From: CAIWHR01 sp963836265
GTDB taxonomy: Bacteria > Pseudomonadota > Gammaproteobacteria > Burkholderiales > Casimicrobiaceae
Length of the DNA: 64,000 bases
Assembly (NCBI GenBank): GCA_963836265.1
Contig: CAWIIO010000006.1
Location: 372,001-436,000, forward strand
Direction: 5' to 3'
Shown: positions 34,722 through 43,431 of the stretch, one piece after another
How positions within the stretch are numbered: the stretch's first letter is position 1
How the letters are laid out: each line of letters begins with the position of its first letter
Notes under the pieces: generated by a model
Databases searched by the model: none
The model's input: the letters and a program-made list of their open reading frames with translations, nothing else
Told to the model about the DNA's origin: nothing
Position numbers and translations under genes: made by a program

Positions 34722-35138
34722 ATGCGACGAGTGGTCCAGGGGTCGGGGGGACGGGCGACGCGGCAGCGCGACGCCATCAAGGCGGCCATCGAGACCGGGG
34801 AGCGGCCCCTGTCTCCGGGTGAGGTGCTGGACCGGGCGCGCGCGAGCGTGAACTCGCTTGGACTCGCGACGGTCTACCGCAATCTGAAGCTCCTGGTCGC
34901 CGAAGGCATCGTGCGGGTCATCAACCTGCCCCGCGACAGCCCCCGCTACGAGACGGCGCGCACGCCCCACCACCATCACTTTCAGTGCACGGCTTGCCGT
35001 CGCGTCTTCGACGTCGCCGGCTGCCCCGGGAATCTGCGCCACCTGGCGCCGCCTGGGTTCAGAGTCGAGCATCACGACGTGACGCTCTACGGGCGCTGCT
35101 CGGACTGCAGAAAGCGGGACCTTCGCGCTGGACGATGA
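34722..35138 (+). CDS. zur: Fur-family metalloregulator, Zur-like
   Basis: A 138-residue winged-helix regulator. DNA-binding domain: RATRQRDAIKAAIETG, LGLATVYRNLKLLVAEGIV. Metal domain: HHHHFQC (H83-86), structural zinc Cys pairs C89/C92 and C126/C129. Position at the head of ABC and znu genes makes zinc the likely signal; Fur or Mur remain possible. ATG 34722 lacks a Shine-Dalgarno sequence and sits at the predicted transcript start, so translation may be leaderless. Its stop overlaps the next gene (ATGA). Confidence 0.85.
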   Translation: MRRVVQGSGGRATRQRDAIKAAIETGERPLSPGEVLDRARASVNSLGLATVYRNLKLLVAEGIVRVINLPRDSPRYETARTPHHHHFQCTACRRVFDVAGCPGNLRHLAPPGFRVEHHDVTLYGRCSDCRKRDLRAGR

Positions 35139-35791
35139 TCCGTCTTCAGCGACTCCGTTTCGGCTACGACGGCGGCGACGATGTGTTGAGGCTGGATGAT
35201 TTCGTGCTGGAACCGGAGAGCAACGTCCTTGTCGTCGGGCCGTCCGGTTGCGGCAAGACGACGCTGCTGCACCTGATTGCGGGGCTGCTGCTCCCCACGG
35301 CCGGCTCGGTCGAAGTCGACGGGCAGGATCTGTCGACGCTTTCCCCTACCGCGCGGGACCGCTTCCGCGGACGCCACATCGGCATCGTGCTGCAGCAGTT
35401 CCATCTCCTGCCGACCCTGACCGCGATGCAGAATATGCTCGTCGCACAAAGCATCGCGGGGCTGCCGGTCGATCGGGCAAGGGCGCATTCCATGTTGCAA
35501 GCGTTGGGTGTGGACGAGCGGGTCGACGCGTATCCGCACCAACTCTCGGTAGGTCAGCAGCAGCGCGTCGCCATCGCGCGTGCCCTGGTGAATCGTCCCA
35601 GATTGCTGCTCGCCGACGAACCGACCTCGAATCTCGACGATGAATCCTGCGCCTCGGTCGCCGACCTGCTGCTCCGCGCAACCCGACAGCACGCGGTCTC
35701 GCTGGTCGTCGCCACGCACGATACGCGTCTCACGTCGAAAATCTCCCGCCAGCTGGCGTTGCCGCGGCGACCGAATCGAGTTAGAGCATGA
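35135..35791 (+). CDS. ABC transporter ATP-binding protein (LolD/MacB-type)
   Basis: A 218-residue ATPase with Walker A GPSGCGKTT (35-43), the MacB/LolD-type IGIVLQQFHLLPTLTAMQN, signature LSVGQ (137-141, Gly2 changed to Val) and Walker B LLLADEPTSNLDD. It pairs with the FtsX-like permease that follows with a 4-base overlap, giving a mechanotransmission-type ABC system. A similar ATPase-permease-DUF3299 set in Pseudomonas aeruginosa (PA4064-PA4066) is zinc-responsive, from memory. Confidence 0.88.
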   Translation: MIRLQRLRFGYDGGDDVLRLDDFVLEPESNVLVVGPSGCGKTTLLHLIAGLLLPTAGSVEVDGQDLSTLSPTARDRFRGRHIGIVLQQFHLLPTLTAMQNMLVAQSIAGLPVDRARAHSMLQALGVDERVDAYPHQLSVGQQQRVAIARALVNRPRLLLADEPTSNLDDESCASVADLLLRATRQHAVSLVVATHDTRLTSKISRQLALPRRPNRVRA

Positions 35792-36990
35792 ATCTCCTTC
35801 AGCTGGCCTGGAGTTACCTCCGTGCGCGACCGCTCGGCACGCTCCTCAACGTGTTGTTGCTCGCGCTCGGCGTGGGAACGATCGGGTTCGTGCTGATCGT
35901 GAACGGCCAGATCGGCGATAGTCTCAACCGCGACGCCCAGGGCATCGACCTGGTCGTCGGCGCCAAGGGGAGCCCGATCCAGCTCATGCTGGCCGGGATC
36001 TTTCACCTCGATGTCCCGACCGGCAACATCCCGCTCAAGTCCGCGCAGGAGCTCGCGAAGAACCCCCTCATCCGGCGCGTCATTCCGCTTTCGATCGCCG
36101 ACAGCTTCCGCGGCTTCTGGATCGTTGGCACGACACCCGACTACATCGATCTTTATCACGGCGCCCTCGCGTCGGGGCGGGTCTGGAACGACCGGATGCA
36201 AGCCGTCTTCGGAGCGACCGTGGCGGCGCACACCAAGCTCGGCGTCGGTGATCGCTTCGTCGGGTCGCACGGATTGGCGGAAGGCGGGCCCGTGCACGGC
36301 GATTCCGTGTACACCGTCGTCGGCGTTCTCAAGCCGACCGGCACCGTTCTGGACCGGCTGGTGCTCGTCAACTCGGAGAGTGTCTGGTTCGTGCATGAAG
36401 GCAACATCACCGATCCCGAGGAGAAGAAGGTCATCGAAGGAGAACGTCAGGTGACAGTGCTCCTGGTCCAATACGCTACCCCGCTTGCCGCGGTCTCGCT
36501 GCCGCGCAAGATCAACGCGGAGACCAACATGCAGGCCGCGTCGCCGGCCTACGAAACCGCGAGGCTGTTTCGCATGATCGGCGTCGGGGCAGACGTGATA
36601 CGCGCCTTCGGCGGCGTCGTGCTGGCTACGGCAGCGCTGTCGCTGTTCATCGCGCTCTACCACGCCCTCAACGAACGCGCCTACGACATTGCCGTTCTGC
36701 GAACGCTCGGCGCACGTCCGGCAAGCATCGCGATGATGCTCGTGCTCGAAGCGCTGATACTGGCCGTGCTCGGCGGCGCACTGGGCTTGTTGCTCGCCCA
36801 TGGCCTGGCCGCCGTTCTCGCCTGGTGGATGGTGCGGCAGGACAGCATTCCCATCAACGCATGGGCGTTTTCGGCGGCGGAGCTATGGCTGCTCGTGCCC
36901 TCCCTTTGCACGGCTCTGCTTGCGGCATTGCTGCCCAGTTGGCGAGCGGCGCAGGCGAACATCTCGGCGACGCTCGCGCGCCGAGCTTGA
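35788..36990 (+). CDS. FtsX-like ABC permease (MacB/LolC-type)
   Basis: A 400-residue inner-membrane protein with one N-terminal helix (LLNVLLLALGVGTIGFVLIV), a large periplasmic domain (about residues 45-270) and three C-terminal helices of the FtsX domain (VIRAFGGVVLATAALSLFIAL; MMLVLEALILAVLGGALGLLLAH; LWLLVPSLCTALLAALLPSW). The cytoplasmic DIAVLRTLGARPASI loop contacts the ATPase. No secreted substrate is evident; the context suggests zinc-limitation physiology. Confidence 0.88.
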   Translation: MNLLQLAWSYLRARPLGTLLNVLLLALGVGTIGFVLIVNGQIGDSLNRDAQGIDLVVGAKGSPIQLMLAGIFHLDVPTGNIPLKSAQELAKNPLIRRVIPLSIADSFRGFWIVGTTPDYIDLYHGALASGRVWNDRMQAVFGATVAAHTKLGVGDRFVGSHGLAEGGPVHGDSVYTVVGVLKPTGTVLDRLVLVNSESVWFVHEGNITDPEEKKVIEGERQVTVLLVQYATPLAAVSLPRKINAETNMQAASPAYETARLFRMIGVGADVIRAFGGVVLATAALSLFIALYHALNERAYDIAVLRTLGARPASIAMMLVLEALILAVLGGALGLLLAHGLAAVLAWWMVRQDSIPINAWAFSAAELWLLVPSLCTALLAALLPSWRAAQANISATLARRA

Positions 36991-37013
36991 CCCGGTACTC
37001 GAGGAGACACGCA

Positions 37014-37313
37014 ATGAAGACACTGTTGGTTGCGTTCATGACATTCGTTGTCGTTCCGACATTGGCGGTCGCCGCGGACCCAACGGCGACCAAAGCGCCG
37101 GCGAAACCCGCCGCTTCCCAGGTCGATCCGGCGCTCGCAGCCGCGCACACCAAGGAGGATGTCAGGCGCCACCGGATCATTGCCGCCGCCCACGAGGCCG
37201 CGGCGAAGTGTCAGGAGTCGGGACAGGACGAAGAGGTTTGCGACGCCGAATTGCAGAAAGCACGCAAGGGCATCGCCTACGGCAAGTACTGCGGGATGAA
37301 ACACCCGGACTAG
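37014..37313 (+). CDS. Small secreted protein, 99 aa, unknown function
   Basis: A signal peptide (MKTLLVAFMTFVVVPTLAVAA) is followed by an Ala/Pro/Lys-rich linker and a helical part with three or four cysteines (AAKCQESGQDEEVCDAEL, KYCGMKH), able to form disulfides or a metal site. GAGGAG precedes ATG 37014. It lies between the ABC permease and the znuA-like gene. I do not recognise a family; a periplasmic metal-handling role is only inferred. Confidence 0.65.
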   Translation: MKTLLVAFMTFVVVPTLAVAADPTATKAPAKPAASQVDPALAAAHTKEDVRRHRIIAAAHEAAAKCQESGQDEEVCDAELQKARKGIAYGKYCGMKHPD

Positions 37314-37362
37314 AACGGGCGCTGGTCAATGGATGACGCCTGTGCAAAGCGGGACACGGCCG

Positions 37363-38226
37363 ATGCGTAGGCTCATCGGCACCGGGCTGGTCGCGCTTGC
37401 CGCCGGCATTTCCGCGGCCCGCGCGGCGCCGATCGCGGTCGTCGCGGCGGAGAACGTATACGGCGATATCGCCGGCCAGATCGGCGGCGCCAATGTCGTG
37501 GTCACCAGCATCCTGAGCAATCCCGCGCAGGATCCGCACGAATTCGAAGCGAGCGCGGCAACGGCGCGGGCAATCTCGGATGCGAGGCTCGTCATCTACA
37601 ACGGCGCCGACTACGACCCGTGGGCGGTAAGGCTACTGTCGGCATCGAGGTCGCCTTCGCGCGCGAGGATCGAAGTCGCCGGACTCGTCGGCAGGAAGGC
37701 CGGCGTCAATCCGCACGTCTGGTACGACATCGCGGCAGTGTCCGCGCTCGCGTCGGCTCTCGCCGCGAAGTTGACGCAACTCGACCCGGGGCACGGCTCG
37801 GACTACGCCGAGCGTCTCGCCGCTTTCGAGGCGTCGATGGGGTCGCTTCGCGCAAAGATCGCCGCGCTGCGCGGGAAATACGCAGGGACTCCCGTCACGG
37901 CCACGGAGCCGCTCTTCGACTACATGGCAGCGAGCCTGGGCCTCACGATGCGCAACGAACGCTTTCAGCTTGCGGTGATGAACGGCACCGAGCCCGGCGC
38001 GGCCGCGATCGCGGGGTTCGAAAAGGACCTGCGGATACGAAGGGTCAAGGTCCTGCTTTACAACACTCAAACCAGCCAAGCGCTGGCCGAGCGCATGCGC
38101 ACCATCGCGACCGAGGTCGGGGTTCCGGTCGTCACGATCACCGAGACCGAACCCGACGGACAGCGCTATCAGCAGTGGATGGGTTCGCAACTCGATGCGC
38201 TCGATCGGGCGCTCGCCGGTCGATGA
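37363..38226 (+). CDS. znuA: Metal ABC transporter substrate-binding protein (ZnuA/MntA family)
   Basis: A 287-residue cluster A-I metal-binding protein with a signal peptide (cleavage after AARA). Likely ligands are H59 (DPHEFE), H118 (NPHVWYD), E182 (TEPLFDYM) in place of the third His of classic ZnuA, and an acidic residue in ITETEPDG (261-265). The long His-rich loop of ZnuA is missing. The His-His-Glu-Asp set is also seen in manganese/iron binders, so the metal is not certain. An in-frame ATG 10 codons upstream (37333) is an alternative start. Confidence 0.85.
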   Translation: MRRLIGTGLVALAAGISAARAAPIAVVAAENVYGDIAGQIGGANVVVTSILSNPAQDPHEFEASAATARAISDARLVIYNGADYDPWAVRLLSASRSPSRARIEVAGLVGRKAGVNPHVWYDIAAVSALASALAAKLTQLDPGHGSDYAERLAAFEASMGSLRAKIAALRGKYAGTPVTATEPLFDYMAASLGLTMRNERFQLAVMNGTEPGAAAIAGFEKDLRIRRVKVLLYNTQTSQALAERMRTIATEVGVPVVTITETEPDGQRYQQWMGSQLDALDRALAGR

Positions 38227-38230
38227 GTGC

Positions 38231-39034
38231 ATGATGAGTGCGTACGCGATCGAGCTTGACCGCGTCACGCTTGCGCGCGGTCCGCGTGTCGTGCTCGCCG
38301 CCGTCAGCGCGGCCATAAAGACGGGCGAGTTCATCGGCGTGTTCGGCCCCAACGGCGCGGGCAAGACGACGCTCCTCCATGCGATCCTGGGGCTCGTCCG
38401 ACCGGCGGCGGGCGAGCTTCGGGTTCTCGGCGCGACGCCGACGCGCGGCAATCGCAACGCCGGCTACCTGCCCCAGAACCGCGCTGCCGTCGACGACATT
38501 CGGCTGCACGGCCGCGATTTCGTTGCGAGCGCGCTTCGCGGCGAACGGTGGGGCCTGCCTCTGGCGGGCCGCATCGGCGCCGCCGAGGTCGATCGCGTGA
38601 TCGCAGCCGTGGAAGCACAGGGGCTCGCCGCGCGGCCCCTGTGCGAGCTTTCGGGAGGCGAGCTGCAGCGGCTGCTCCTGGCGCAAGCGCTGCTCGGCAA
38701 GCCGAGGCTGCTCCTGCTGGACGAACCGCTGATCAGCCTCGACCCGCGGTTCCAGGAGACCGTCGTCACCCTGGTGAGAGAGATTCAGAAGCGCGAAGGG
38801 ATGACGGTGCTTTTCACCGCGCACGAGCTCAACCCGCTGCTCGGCGCAATGGATCGCGTGCTCTACCTCGGGCACGGCAGCGCCGCCATCGGCTCCGTGG
38901 ACGAGGTCATCACGAGCGATGTGCTGTCTCGACTCTACGGGACGCCGATCGACGTGTTGCGCGTCAATGGCCGAATCGTCGTCGTTTCGGGCTACGGCGC
39001 CATCGAAGCCGATGCCCACCGGCACGATGCTTGA
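38231..39034 (+). CDS. znuC: Metal ABC transporter ATP-binding protein (ZnuC-like)
   Basis: A 267-residue ATPase with Walker A GPNGAGKTT, signature LSGGELQRLLLAQAL, Walker B LLLLDEPLISLD and H-loop VLFTAHELNPLL. This matches ZnuC/MntB-type ATPases. ATG 38231 and 38234 are adjacent alternatives. Its 3' end overlaps znuB by 8 bases. Confidence 0.9.
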   Translation: MMSAYAIELDRVTLARGPRVVLAAVSAAIKTGEFIGVFGPNGAGKTTLLHAILGLVRPAAGELRVLGATPTRGNRNAGYLPQNRAAVDDIRLHGRDFVASALRGERWGLPLAGRIGAAEVDRVIAAVEAQGLAARPLCELSGGELQRLLLAQALLGKPRLLLLDEPLISLDPRFQETVVTLVREIQKREGMTVLFTAHELNPLLGAMDRVLYLGHGSAAIGSVDEVITSDVLSRLYGTPIDVLRVNGRIVVVSGYGAIEADAHRHDA

Positions 39035-39812
39035 ATACGAATTCATGCGCAATGCCTTCATGGCGGGCGGCGTCGTCGCGATCGTCGCGGGCGCCGTCGG
39101 ATATTTCCTGGTGCTGCGCAAGTTGACGTTCGCGGGTCACGCACTATCGCACGTCGGGTTTGCCGGCGCGGCGGGCTCGGTGCTCGCGGGCGTTGGGCCT
39201 CTGTGGGGGTTGCTCGCCTTCACCCTCGCGGCGGCGATCGCAATGGGACTGCTCGGCGAGCGGCTGCGCGGCCGCGACGTCGCCGTCGGGATCATCCTGT
39301 CGCTCGCGCTTGGTCTGGGGGTGCTGTTTCTCTATTTCTATACGACCCACGCCACTCAGGCGACTGCGATTCTGTTCGGCAACGTGCTCGGCGTCAGCGT
39401 CGCGACCATCTGGGCGCTGCTTGGGTTGAGCGTCGTCAGTGTCGGCGTGCTCGCCTTCATCTCGCGGCCGCTCGTCTTCGCGACGCTGGCGCCCGAGCTC
39501 GCGGAGGCCAAGGGTGTCTCCCTGCGCCTCATCTCCGTGCTCTTTCTCGCCGTGGTGGCGATTGCGGTTGCGGAGGCAGCGCAGATCGTCGGCGTGCTGC
39601 TGGTCTTTGCCCTGATGGTTGGGCCGGCAGCGACCGCGCTGCGGCTGACGTCGCGCGTGGGCGCGGGCATCGGTGTTGCGGTGCTTCTCGCGCTGGCAGA
39701 GACCTGGCTCGGGCTGGCCTACGTAACGGACTGGCCAACGACCTTCTGGATCGTGCTGCTCACGTGCTGCGGATATTTTCTCGCGCTCTCTACCAGGTCC
39801 CTCCACGCGTAA
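39027..39812 (+). CDS. znuB: Metal ABC transporter permease (ZnuB-like)
   Basis: A 261-residue inner-membrane permease of the ABC-3 family with about eight helices. Family text: FMAGGVVAIVAGAVGYFLVLRKLTFAGHALSHVGFAGAAG (only parts given: GYFLVLRKLTFAGHALSHVG), GLLGERLRGRDVAVGIIL, and the later SLRLISVLFLAVVAIAVAEA with VGVLLVFALMVGPAATA. It completes the three-gene metal importer and converges on the DUF3299 gene. Confidence 0.9.
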   Translation: MLEYEFMRNAFMAGGVVAIVAGAVGYFLVLRKLTFAGHALSHVGFAGAAGSVLAGVGPLWGLLAFTLAAAIAMGLLGERLRGRDVAVGIILSLALGLGVLFLYFYTTHATQATAILFGNVLGVSVATIWALLGLSVVSVGVLAFISRPLVFATLAPELAEAKGVSLRLISVLFLAVVAIAVAEAAQIVGVLLVFALMVGPAATALRLTSRVGAGIGVAVLLALAETWLGLAYVTDWPTTFWIVLLTCCGYFLALSTRSLHA

Positions 39813-39855
39813 CCGGTGAAGGACGCGCGAGGCCGGAGTCGGTCGGAACCAAAAC

Positions 39856-40356
39856 CTAGTCCGAAACAACCAACCTGGCCTCGGTCATTCGATAGAGCAG
39901 CCCATTGGGATCGTCCTTGAGCACGGCGAGCTTGCCTTCGAGGACCACGGGCTCGAATCCGTAGGTGACCGGCTTCTTGGCGAGGACCTCGACGACGGCG
40001 TCGGGGCCCGCCGGCAGGCAGAACGGACAGTGCGGCGGCACGGCCGAAATCAGGAAGTGTTTCTGCTTGTCGCCGAGGTCCATCGGCAGGATGAATCCCT
40101 GGATGCGAATCTGGTGCTTGTCGAGGCCGAGAATTTCCTTGGCGAACTCCGGCACCATCCGACCGTCTCGCTTGACCGGTTCGACTTTCGCCAGCGTCTT
40201 CCACGACACGACGCCCTGCTGCTCCGGCAGCAAGCTGGCACTGAACTGGGATGCGCTCGGCAATCCGGTAGCGGGGATGGAGGAATCGAACGCCGGGGCG
40301 GCAGACGCGACGACGGCCAGGGCTGTCGCAATGCAAGTGGTCAAGACATATCTCAT
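39856..40356 (-). CDS. DUF3299 periplasmic protein
   Basis: A 166-residue protein with a signal peptide (MRYVLTTCIATALAVVASA, cleaved near APA). The DUF3299 body reads VVSWKTLAKVEPVKRD, QIRIQGFILPMDLGDKQKHF, and PPHCPFCLPAGPDAVVEVLA, where a C-x2-C could bind metal or be redox-active. In Pseudomonas a DUF3299 gene is part of a zinc-responsive operon with an ABC ATPase and FtsX-like permease like those at 35.1-37.0 kb. A TGATAATAC element at 40393-40401, upstream of its start, may be part of a Fur-family site (weak). Confidence 0.8.
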   Translation of the reverse strand: MRYVLTTCIATALAVVASAAPAFDSSIPATGLPSASQFSASLLPEQQGVVSWKTLAKVEPVKRDGRMVPEFAKEILGLDKHQIRIQGFILPMDLGDKQKHFLISAVPPHCPFCLPAGPDAVVEVLAKKPVTYGFEPVVLEGKLAVLKDDPNGLLYRMTEARLVVSD

Positions 40357-40451
40357 GGGTACCCTCGGCGTACGCTGCGCATGGCCAGCGGATGATAATA
40401 CTGCAATCAGGGGCGAGCCTGCGCGAGACTCGGACGTCGACCCATCCGAGG

Positions 40452-41342
40452 CTACATCCGGCCCCCGGCAAGCGCCGGCGCGAGGACTTCGCTCGCCGCG
40501 AGCGAGGGCTCCTTGATCGTGATGCGCCACAGCGTGCGCGGATCGCCCGGATCGACGAGCGTGGCCGAGTGGAGCAGCGACGCGTTGTCCCAGATCACCA
40601 CGTCGCCGACGCCGTAGGCGAGGCTGTAACGGTACTTCTCCTGCGTCGCGTGCGCGGCTAGCTCGTCGAGCAGCGTCCGGGCTTCGTCTTCCGGCATGCC
40701 GACGATGCCGAATGAGCTGCCAGAGACCGCGTACAGCGCCTTGCGGCCGGTGACCGGATGCGTGCGCACGATCGGGTGGGTGATCAGCGGCATCTTCGCC
40801 TTCTGTTCGTCGGTCAACACCGAGGCCACCGTTCGACTCGCCTCGTCCTGGTCGTTGCGGTTGCCGTAATGGTGAATGCCGACCAGCGGCCCGATCCGCC
40901 GCTTCATCGCGTCGGGCAGATCGTCGTACGCCGCACACTGGTTCGCGAACAGCGTGTTGCCGCTGACCGCCGGCACCTCGATCGAGTAGAGCGTCGTCGC
41001 GCGCGCCGGCACGGCGAGATACGAATAGTCGGTGTGGAAGTAAGTGCCGGCATCGGCGAGGCCCTGCGGTTCTCCGTCGATGACGACGTTGGACAGGATC
41101 AGGATGTTCGGGTCGTCCGGATGGTGGAACTGATCGATCACGTGCGGTTCGGGCGAGCCGAACCGCCGCGCAAACGCGACGAACTGCGCCGGCGTCAGCG
41201 ACTGCCCCCGCAGCACCAGCACCTGTGCGGCGAAGAACGCGCGCTCGAGCTCCGAGAACGCTTCTTCCGACAGCGGTTGCCCGAGGTCGACATCCGCCGT
41301 CTCGAGCCCGAAGCCCGGACAGAGGGGGGTGACGGCCAACAT
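40452..41342 (-). CDS. TauD/TfdA-family Fe(II)/2-oxoglutarate dioxygenase
   Basis: A 296-residue non-heme iron enzyme. The facial triad is H103 and D105 (YFHTDYSY) with H258 (LLHSATLVDP), and R273 (LWRITIKEP) binds 2-oxoglutarate. The N-terminal half matches TauD/TfdA (LVLRGQSLTPAQFVAFARRFG). ATG 41342 is preferred; a GTG five codons upstream is possible. It follows a TRAP transporter on the same strand after 66 bases, so its substrate may be what the transporter imports. Substrate unknown. Confidence 0.86.
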   Translation of the reverse strand: MLAVTPLCPGFGLETADVDLGQPLSEEAFSELERAFFAAQVLVLRGQSLTPAQFVAFARRFGSPEPHVIDQFHHPDDPNILILSNVVIDGEPQGLADAGTYFHTDYSYLAVPARATTLYSIEVPAVSGNTLFANQCAAYDDLPDAMKRRIGPLVGIHHYGNRNDQDEASRTVASVLTDEQKAKMPLITHPIVRTHPVTGRKALYAVSGSSFGIVGMPEDEARTLLDELAAHATQEKYRYSLAYGVGDVVIWDNASLLHSATLVDPGDPRTLWRITIKEPSLAASEVLAPALAGGRM

Positions 41343-41408
41343 GACGCTATCGAACACCCTACGGCGTCCGCGGTCAAGCGTGCGCGGCCGGACGGCTGGC
41401 GGGAAAAA

Positions 41409-42713
41409 TCAGTTCACGAACGCCGGCATCAGCTTGCGCGGCAGCCAGAGGATCAATTCGGGAAAGAGAATGACGATGACGAGCACCGAGAGCAGCGGAA
41501 CGAACAGGATCAATGTGGCCTTGACCGCCGCCTTGATCTTGATGCCGCCGATCGAGCAGGCGATCATCAGGCACAGCCCGTAGGGAGGGGTGACCAGTCC
41601 GTAGGCGATCGAAATCACGCCGATGATCGCGAAATGGATCGGATGCATGCCGACCTTCTCCGCGAGCGGTGCGAGGATCGTGCCGACGATGATGATCGCC
41701 GGGATCGCGTCGATGAAGCAGCCGATGAACAGGAACGCCGCCGCGGTGATGAAGCCCACGCTGGTCACGCCTCCGCCCCAGGCGGAGATGGCGGTCACGA
41801 CCAGCTGCGGGATGCGGAAGTAGGCGAGTATCCAGCCGAACGCCGACGCGGTTCCGATGCAGAACAGCGCGATCCCGGCGAAGCGCGCCGAATCGTAGAG
41901 CGTGCGCCGCAACTCGTTCCAGTCGAGCTTCCGGTAGACGATCGCTCCGAGTGCCATCGCATAGAGCACAGCGATCACCGAGGCCTCGGTCGGCGTGAAG
42001 AATCCGAACACGATGCCGCCGACGATGATCCCCGGCGTCAGAATCGGCAGGATCGCGGCTCCGCACACCGCCAGCAGCTCCCGCGCGCCCACGCGCTTGT
42101 ACACCGGATAGTCGCGCCGCTTGGCGTGGATGTAGACCGCCGCCATCAGCGACAGGGCCATCAGCATGCCCGGCACCACGCCCGCGATGAACAGGCCGCC
42201 GATCGACACCGAGATCACGCCGCCCCAGACGACCATCAGGATCGACGGCGGGATGATGACGCCCATCACGGCGGCGCAGGCGACGAGCGCGACGGTGAAC
42301 GGCGTTTCGTAGCCCTGCTTTTTCATCGCCGGAATCAGCACTCCGCCGACGCCCGCGGCCTCGGCGGTCGACGAGCCCGAAATGCCGGCGAACAGCATCG
42401 AGACCAGGACGCTCACGTGCCCCAGTCCGCCGGGCAGATGGCCGACCAGCGCGCGCGACAGGTTGATCAGTTTCTCGGTGATGCCCGCGCTGTTCATCAG
42501 GTTGGCCGCGAGCATGAAGAACGGGATCGCGAGCAGCAGGAACGAGTTGTACGCCTTCAGCATCTCGTTCAGGAGCAGGAACGGCGTCAGCCGGTCGTCG
42601 ATGAAGAACACCGGCACGCAGGCGAGTCCCAGCGCGAAAGCCACGGGGACGCGCAAGACGATGAGGACGCCAAAGACGCTGAACAGGATCAGCGCGACTT
42701 CAAGCGGACCCAT
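41409..42713 (-). CDS. dctM: TRAP transporter large permease (DctM)
   Basis: A 434-residue inner-membrane protein with 11-12 helices. DctM hallmarks: SFLLLAIPFFMLAANLMNSAGIT, LFAGISGSSTAEAAGVGGVLIPAM, VIIPPSILMVVWG, GIVFGFFTPTEASVIAVLYA and YGLVTPPYGLCL. It forms the sodium-coupled transport domain with DctQ. It overlaps dctQ by 14 bases. Confidence 0.92.
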   Translation of the reverse strand: MGPLEVALILFSVFGVLIVLRVPVAFALGLACVPVFFIDDRLTPFLLLNEMLKAYNSFLLLAIPFFMLAANLMNSAGITEKLINLSRALVGHLPGGLGHVSVLVSMLFAGISGSSTAEAAGVGGVLIPAMKKQGYETPFTVALVACAAVMGVIIPPSILMVVWGGVISVSIGGLFIAGVVPGMLMALSLMAAVYIHAKRRDYPVYKRVGARELLAVCGAAILPILTPGIIVGGIVFGFFTPTEASVIAVLYAMALGAIVYRKLDWNELRRTLYDSARFAGIALFCIGTASAFGWILAYFRIPQLVVTAISAWGGGVTSVGFITAAAFLFIGCFIDAIPAIIIVGTILAPLAEKVGMHPIHFAIIGVISIAYGLVTPPYGLCLMIACSIGGIKIKAAVKATLILFVPLLSVLVIVILFPELILWLPRKLMPAFVN

Positions 42714-43191
42714 CGCGCCCGTCCACGTAGAGCTTGACGTCGTCGGCGATCTTCTCGACCAGGAACAGGAACCAGCAGATGCCTGCAAGCGGCCACGCCG
42801 CGTGGATCCACAGCATGTTGATGCCGGTCATCTCCGAGTTCTGGTCCCAGCCGAACATCGCGAAACGCCAGCCGAACGCGATGAAGTTGAGCGTGACGAG
42901 CAACATCGCGCCGTGCACGGTGATGCGGGCGACCGCCTTGCCGCGCGCGCTCTTCGGTGTCGGCAGCACGTCGACGTCGAAGTGCGTTCCGTCGCGCACC
43001 GCGATCGAGGCCCCCAGCATGATCAGCCAGATCAGGCAGAAGCGGGCCGCCTCCTCGGTCCAGATGTAACGCGGGATGAAATCGACGAACCGCGAGAAGA
43101 TCTGCAGCGTCACGGGGACGATCATCACCGCGATCAGCAGCGTGAGCAGCGCGCGGAGTCCGCGGTAGATCAGTGCGTTGAGGGCCCGCAT
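42700..43191 (-). CDS. dctQ: TRAP transporter small permease (DctQ)
   Basis: A 163-residue four-helix inner-membrane subunit. DctQ motifs are VTLQIFSRFVDFIPRYIWTEEAARFCLIW, whose core W-T-E-E-x-A-R is the family signature, and GTHFDVDVLP. Start ATG 43191 (MRALNALIYRGL) was chosen because the upstream residues encode the repeat region. Confidence 0.9.
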   Translation of the reverse strand: MRALNALIYRGLRALLTLLIAVMIVPVTLQIFSRFVDFIPRYIWTEEAARFCLIWLIMLGASIAVRDGTHFDVDVLPTPKSARGKAVARITVHGAMLLVTLNFIAFGWRFAMFGWDQNSEMTGINMLWIHAAWPLAGICWFLFLVEKIADDVKLYVDGRDGSA

Positions 43192-43204
43192 GCGAGGAGA
43201 GCTT

Positions 43205-43379
43205 GTCGTTCCCGCGAATGCAGCCCTGAGTCGCGGCAGGCGTAGCCAAGGCCCGCAGGGCGCGTCGCCCCGCGATGGGCCCGGCCGACGATTTGACGCT
43301 GAACGGGCACGATCGGTGCGAAGGCCGGGAACCCGGTGCCTTTCAGCGACACTGGATCCCCGCCTGCGCGGGGATGACG
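43205..43379. repeat. Two-hairpin extragenic repeat, copy 3 (interrupted)
   Basis: GTCGTTCCCGCGAATG at one end (43205-43220) and, about 100 bases on, GGCCGGGAACCCGGTG with ACTGGATCCCCGCCTGCGCG GGG (43323-43372) at the other. Same family as 14753 and 61750. It lies in the 240-base gap between dctP and dctQ and may reduce expression of the permease genes relative to the binding protein. Confidence 0.6.
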
Positions 43380-43431
43380 CGGCGGTTTCCAATCGCGCAA
43401 CGGCTGCGCCGGGCGCTCTTGGACAGCCGCG

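Noticed and set aside
40758..42737. A 659-codon open frame antisense to dctM/tauD
   Set aside because: Product is almost all Arg, Asp, His and Gln, typical of antisense frames in GC-rich genes.
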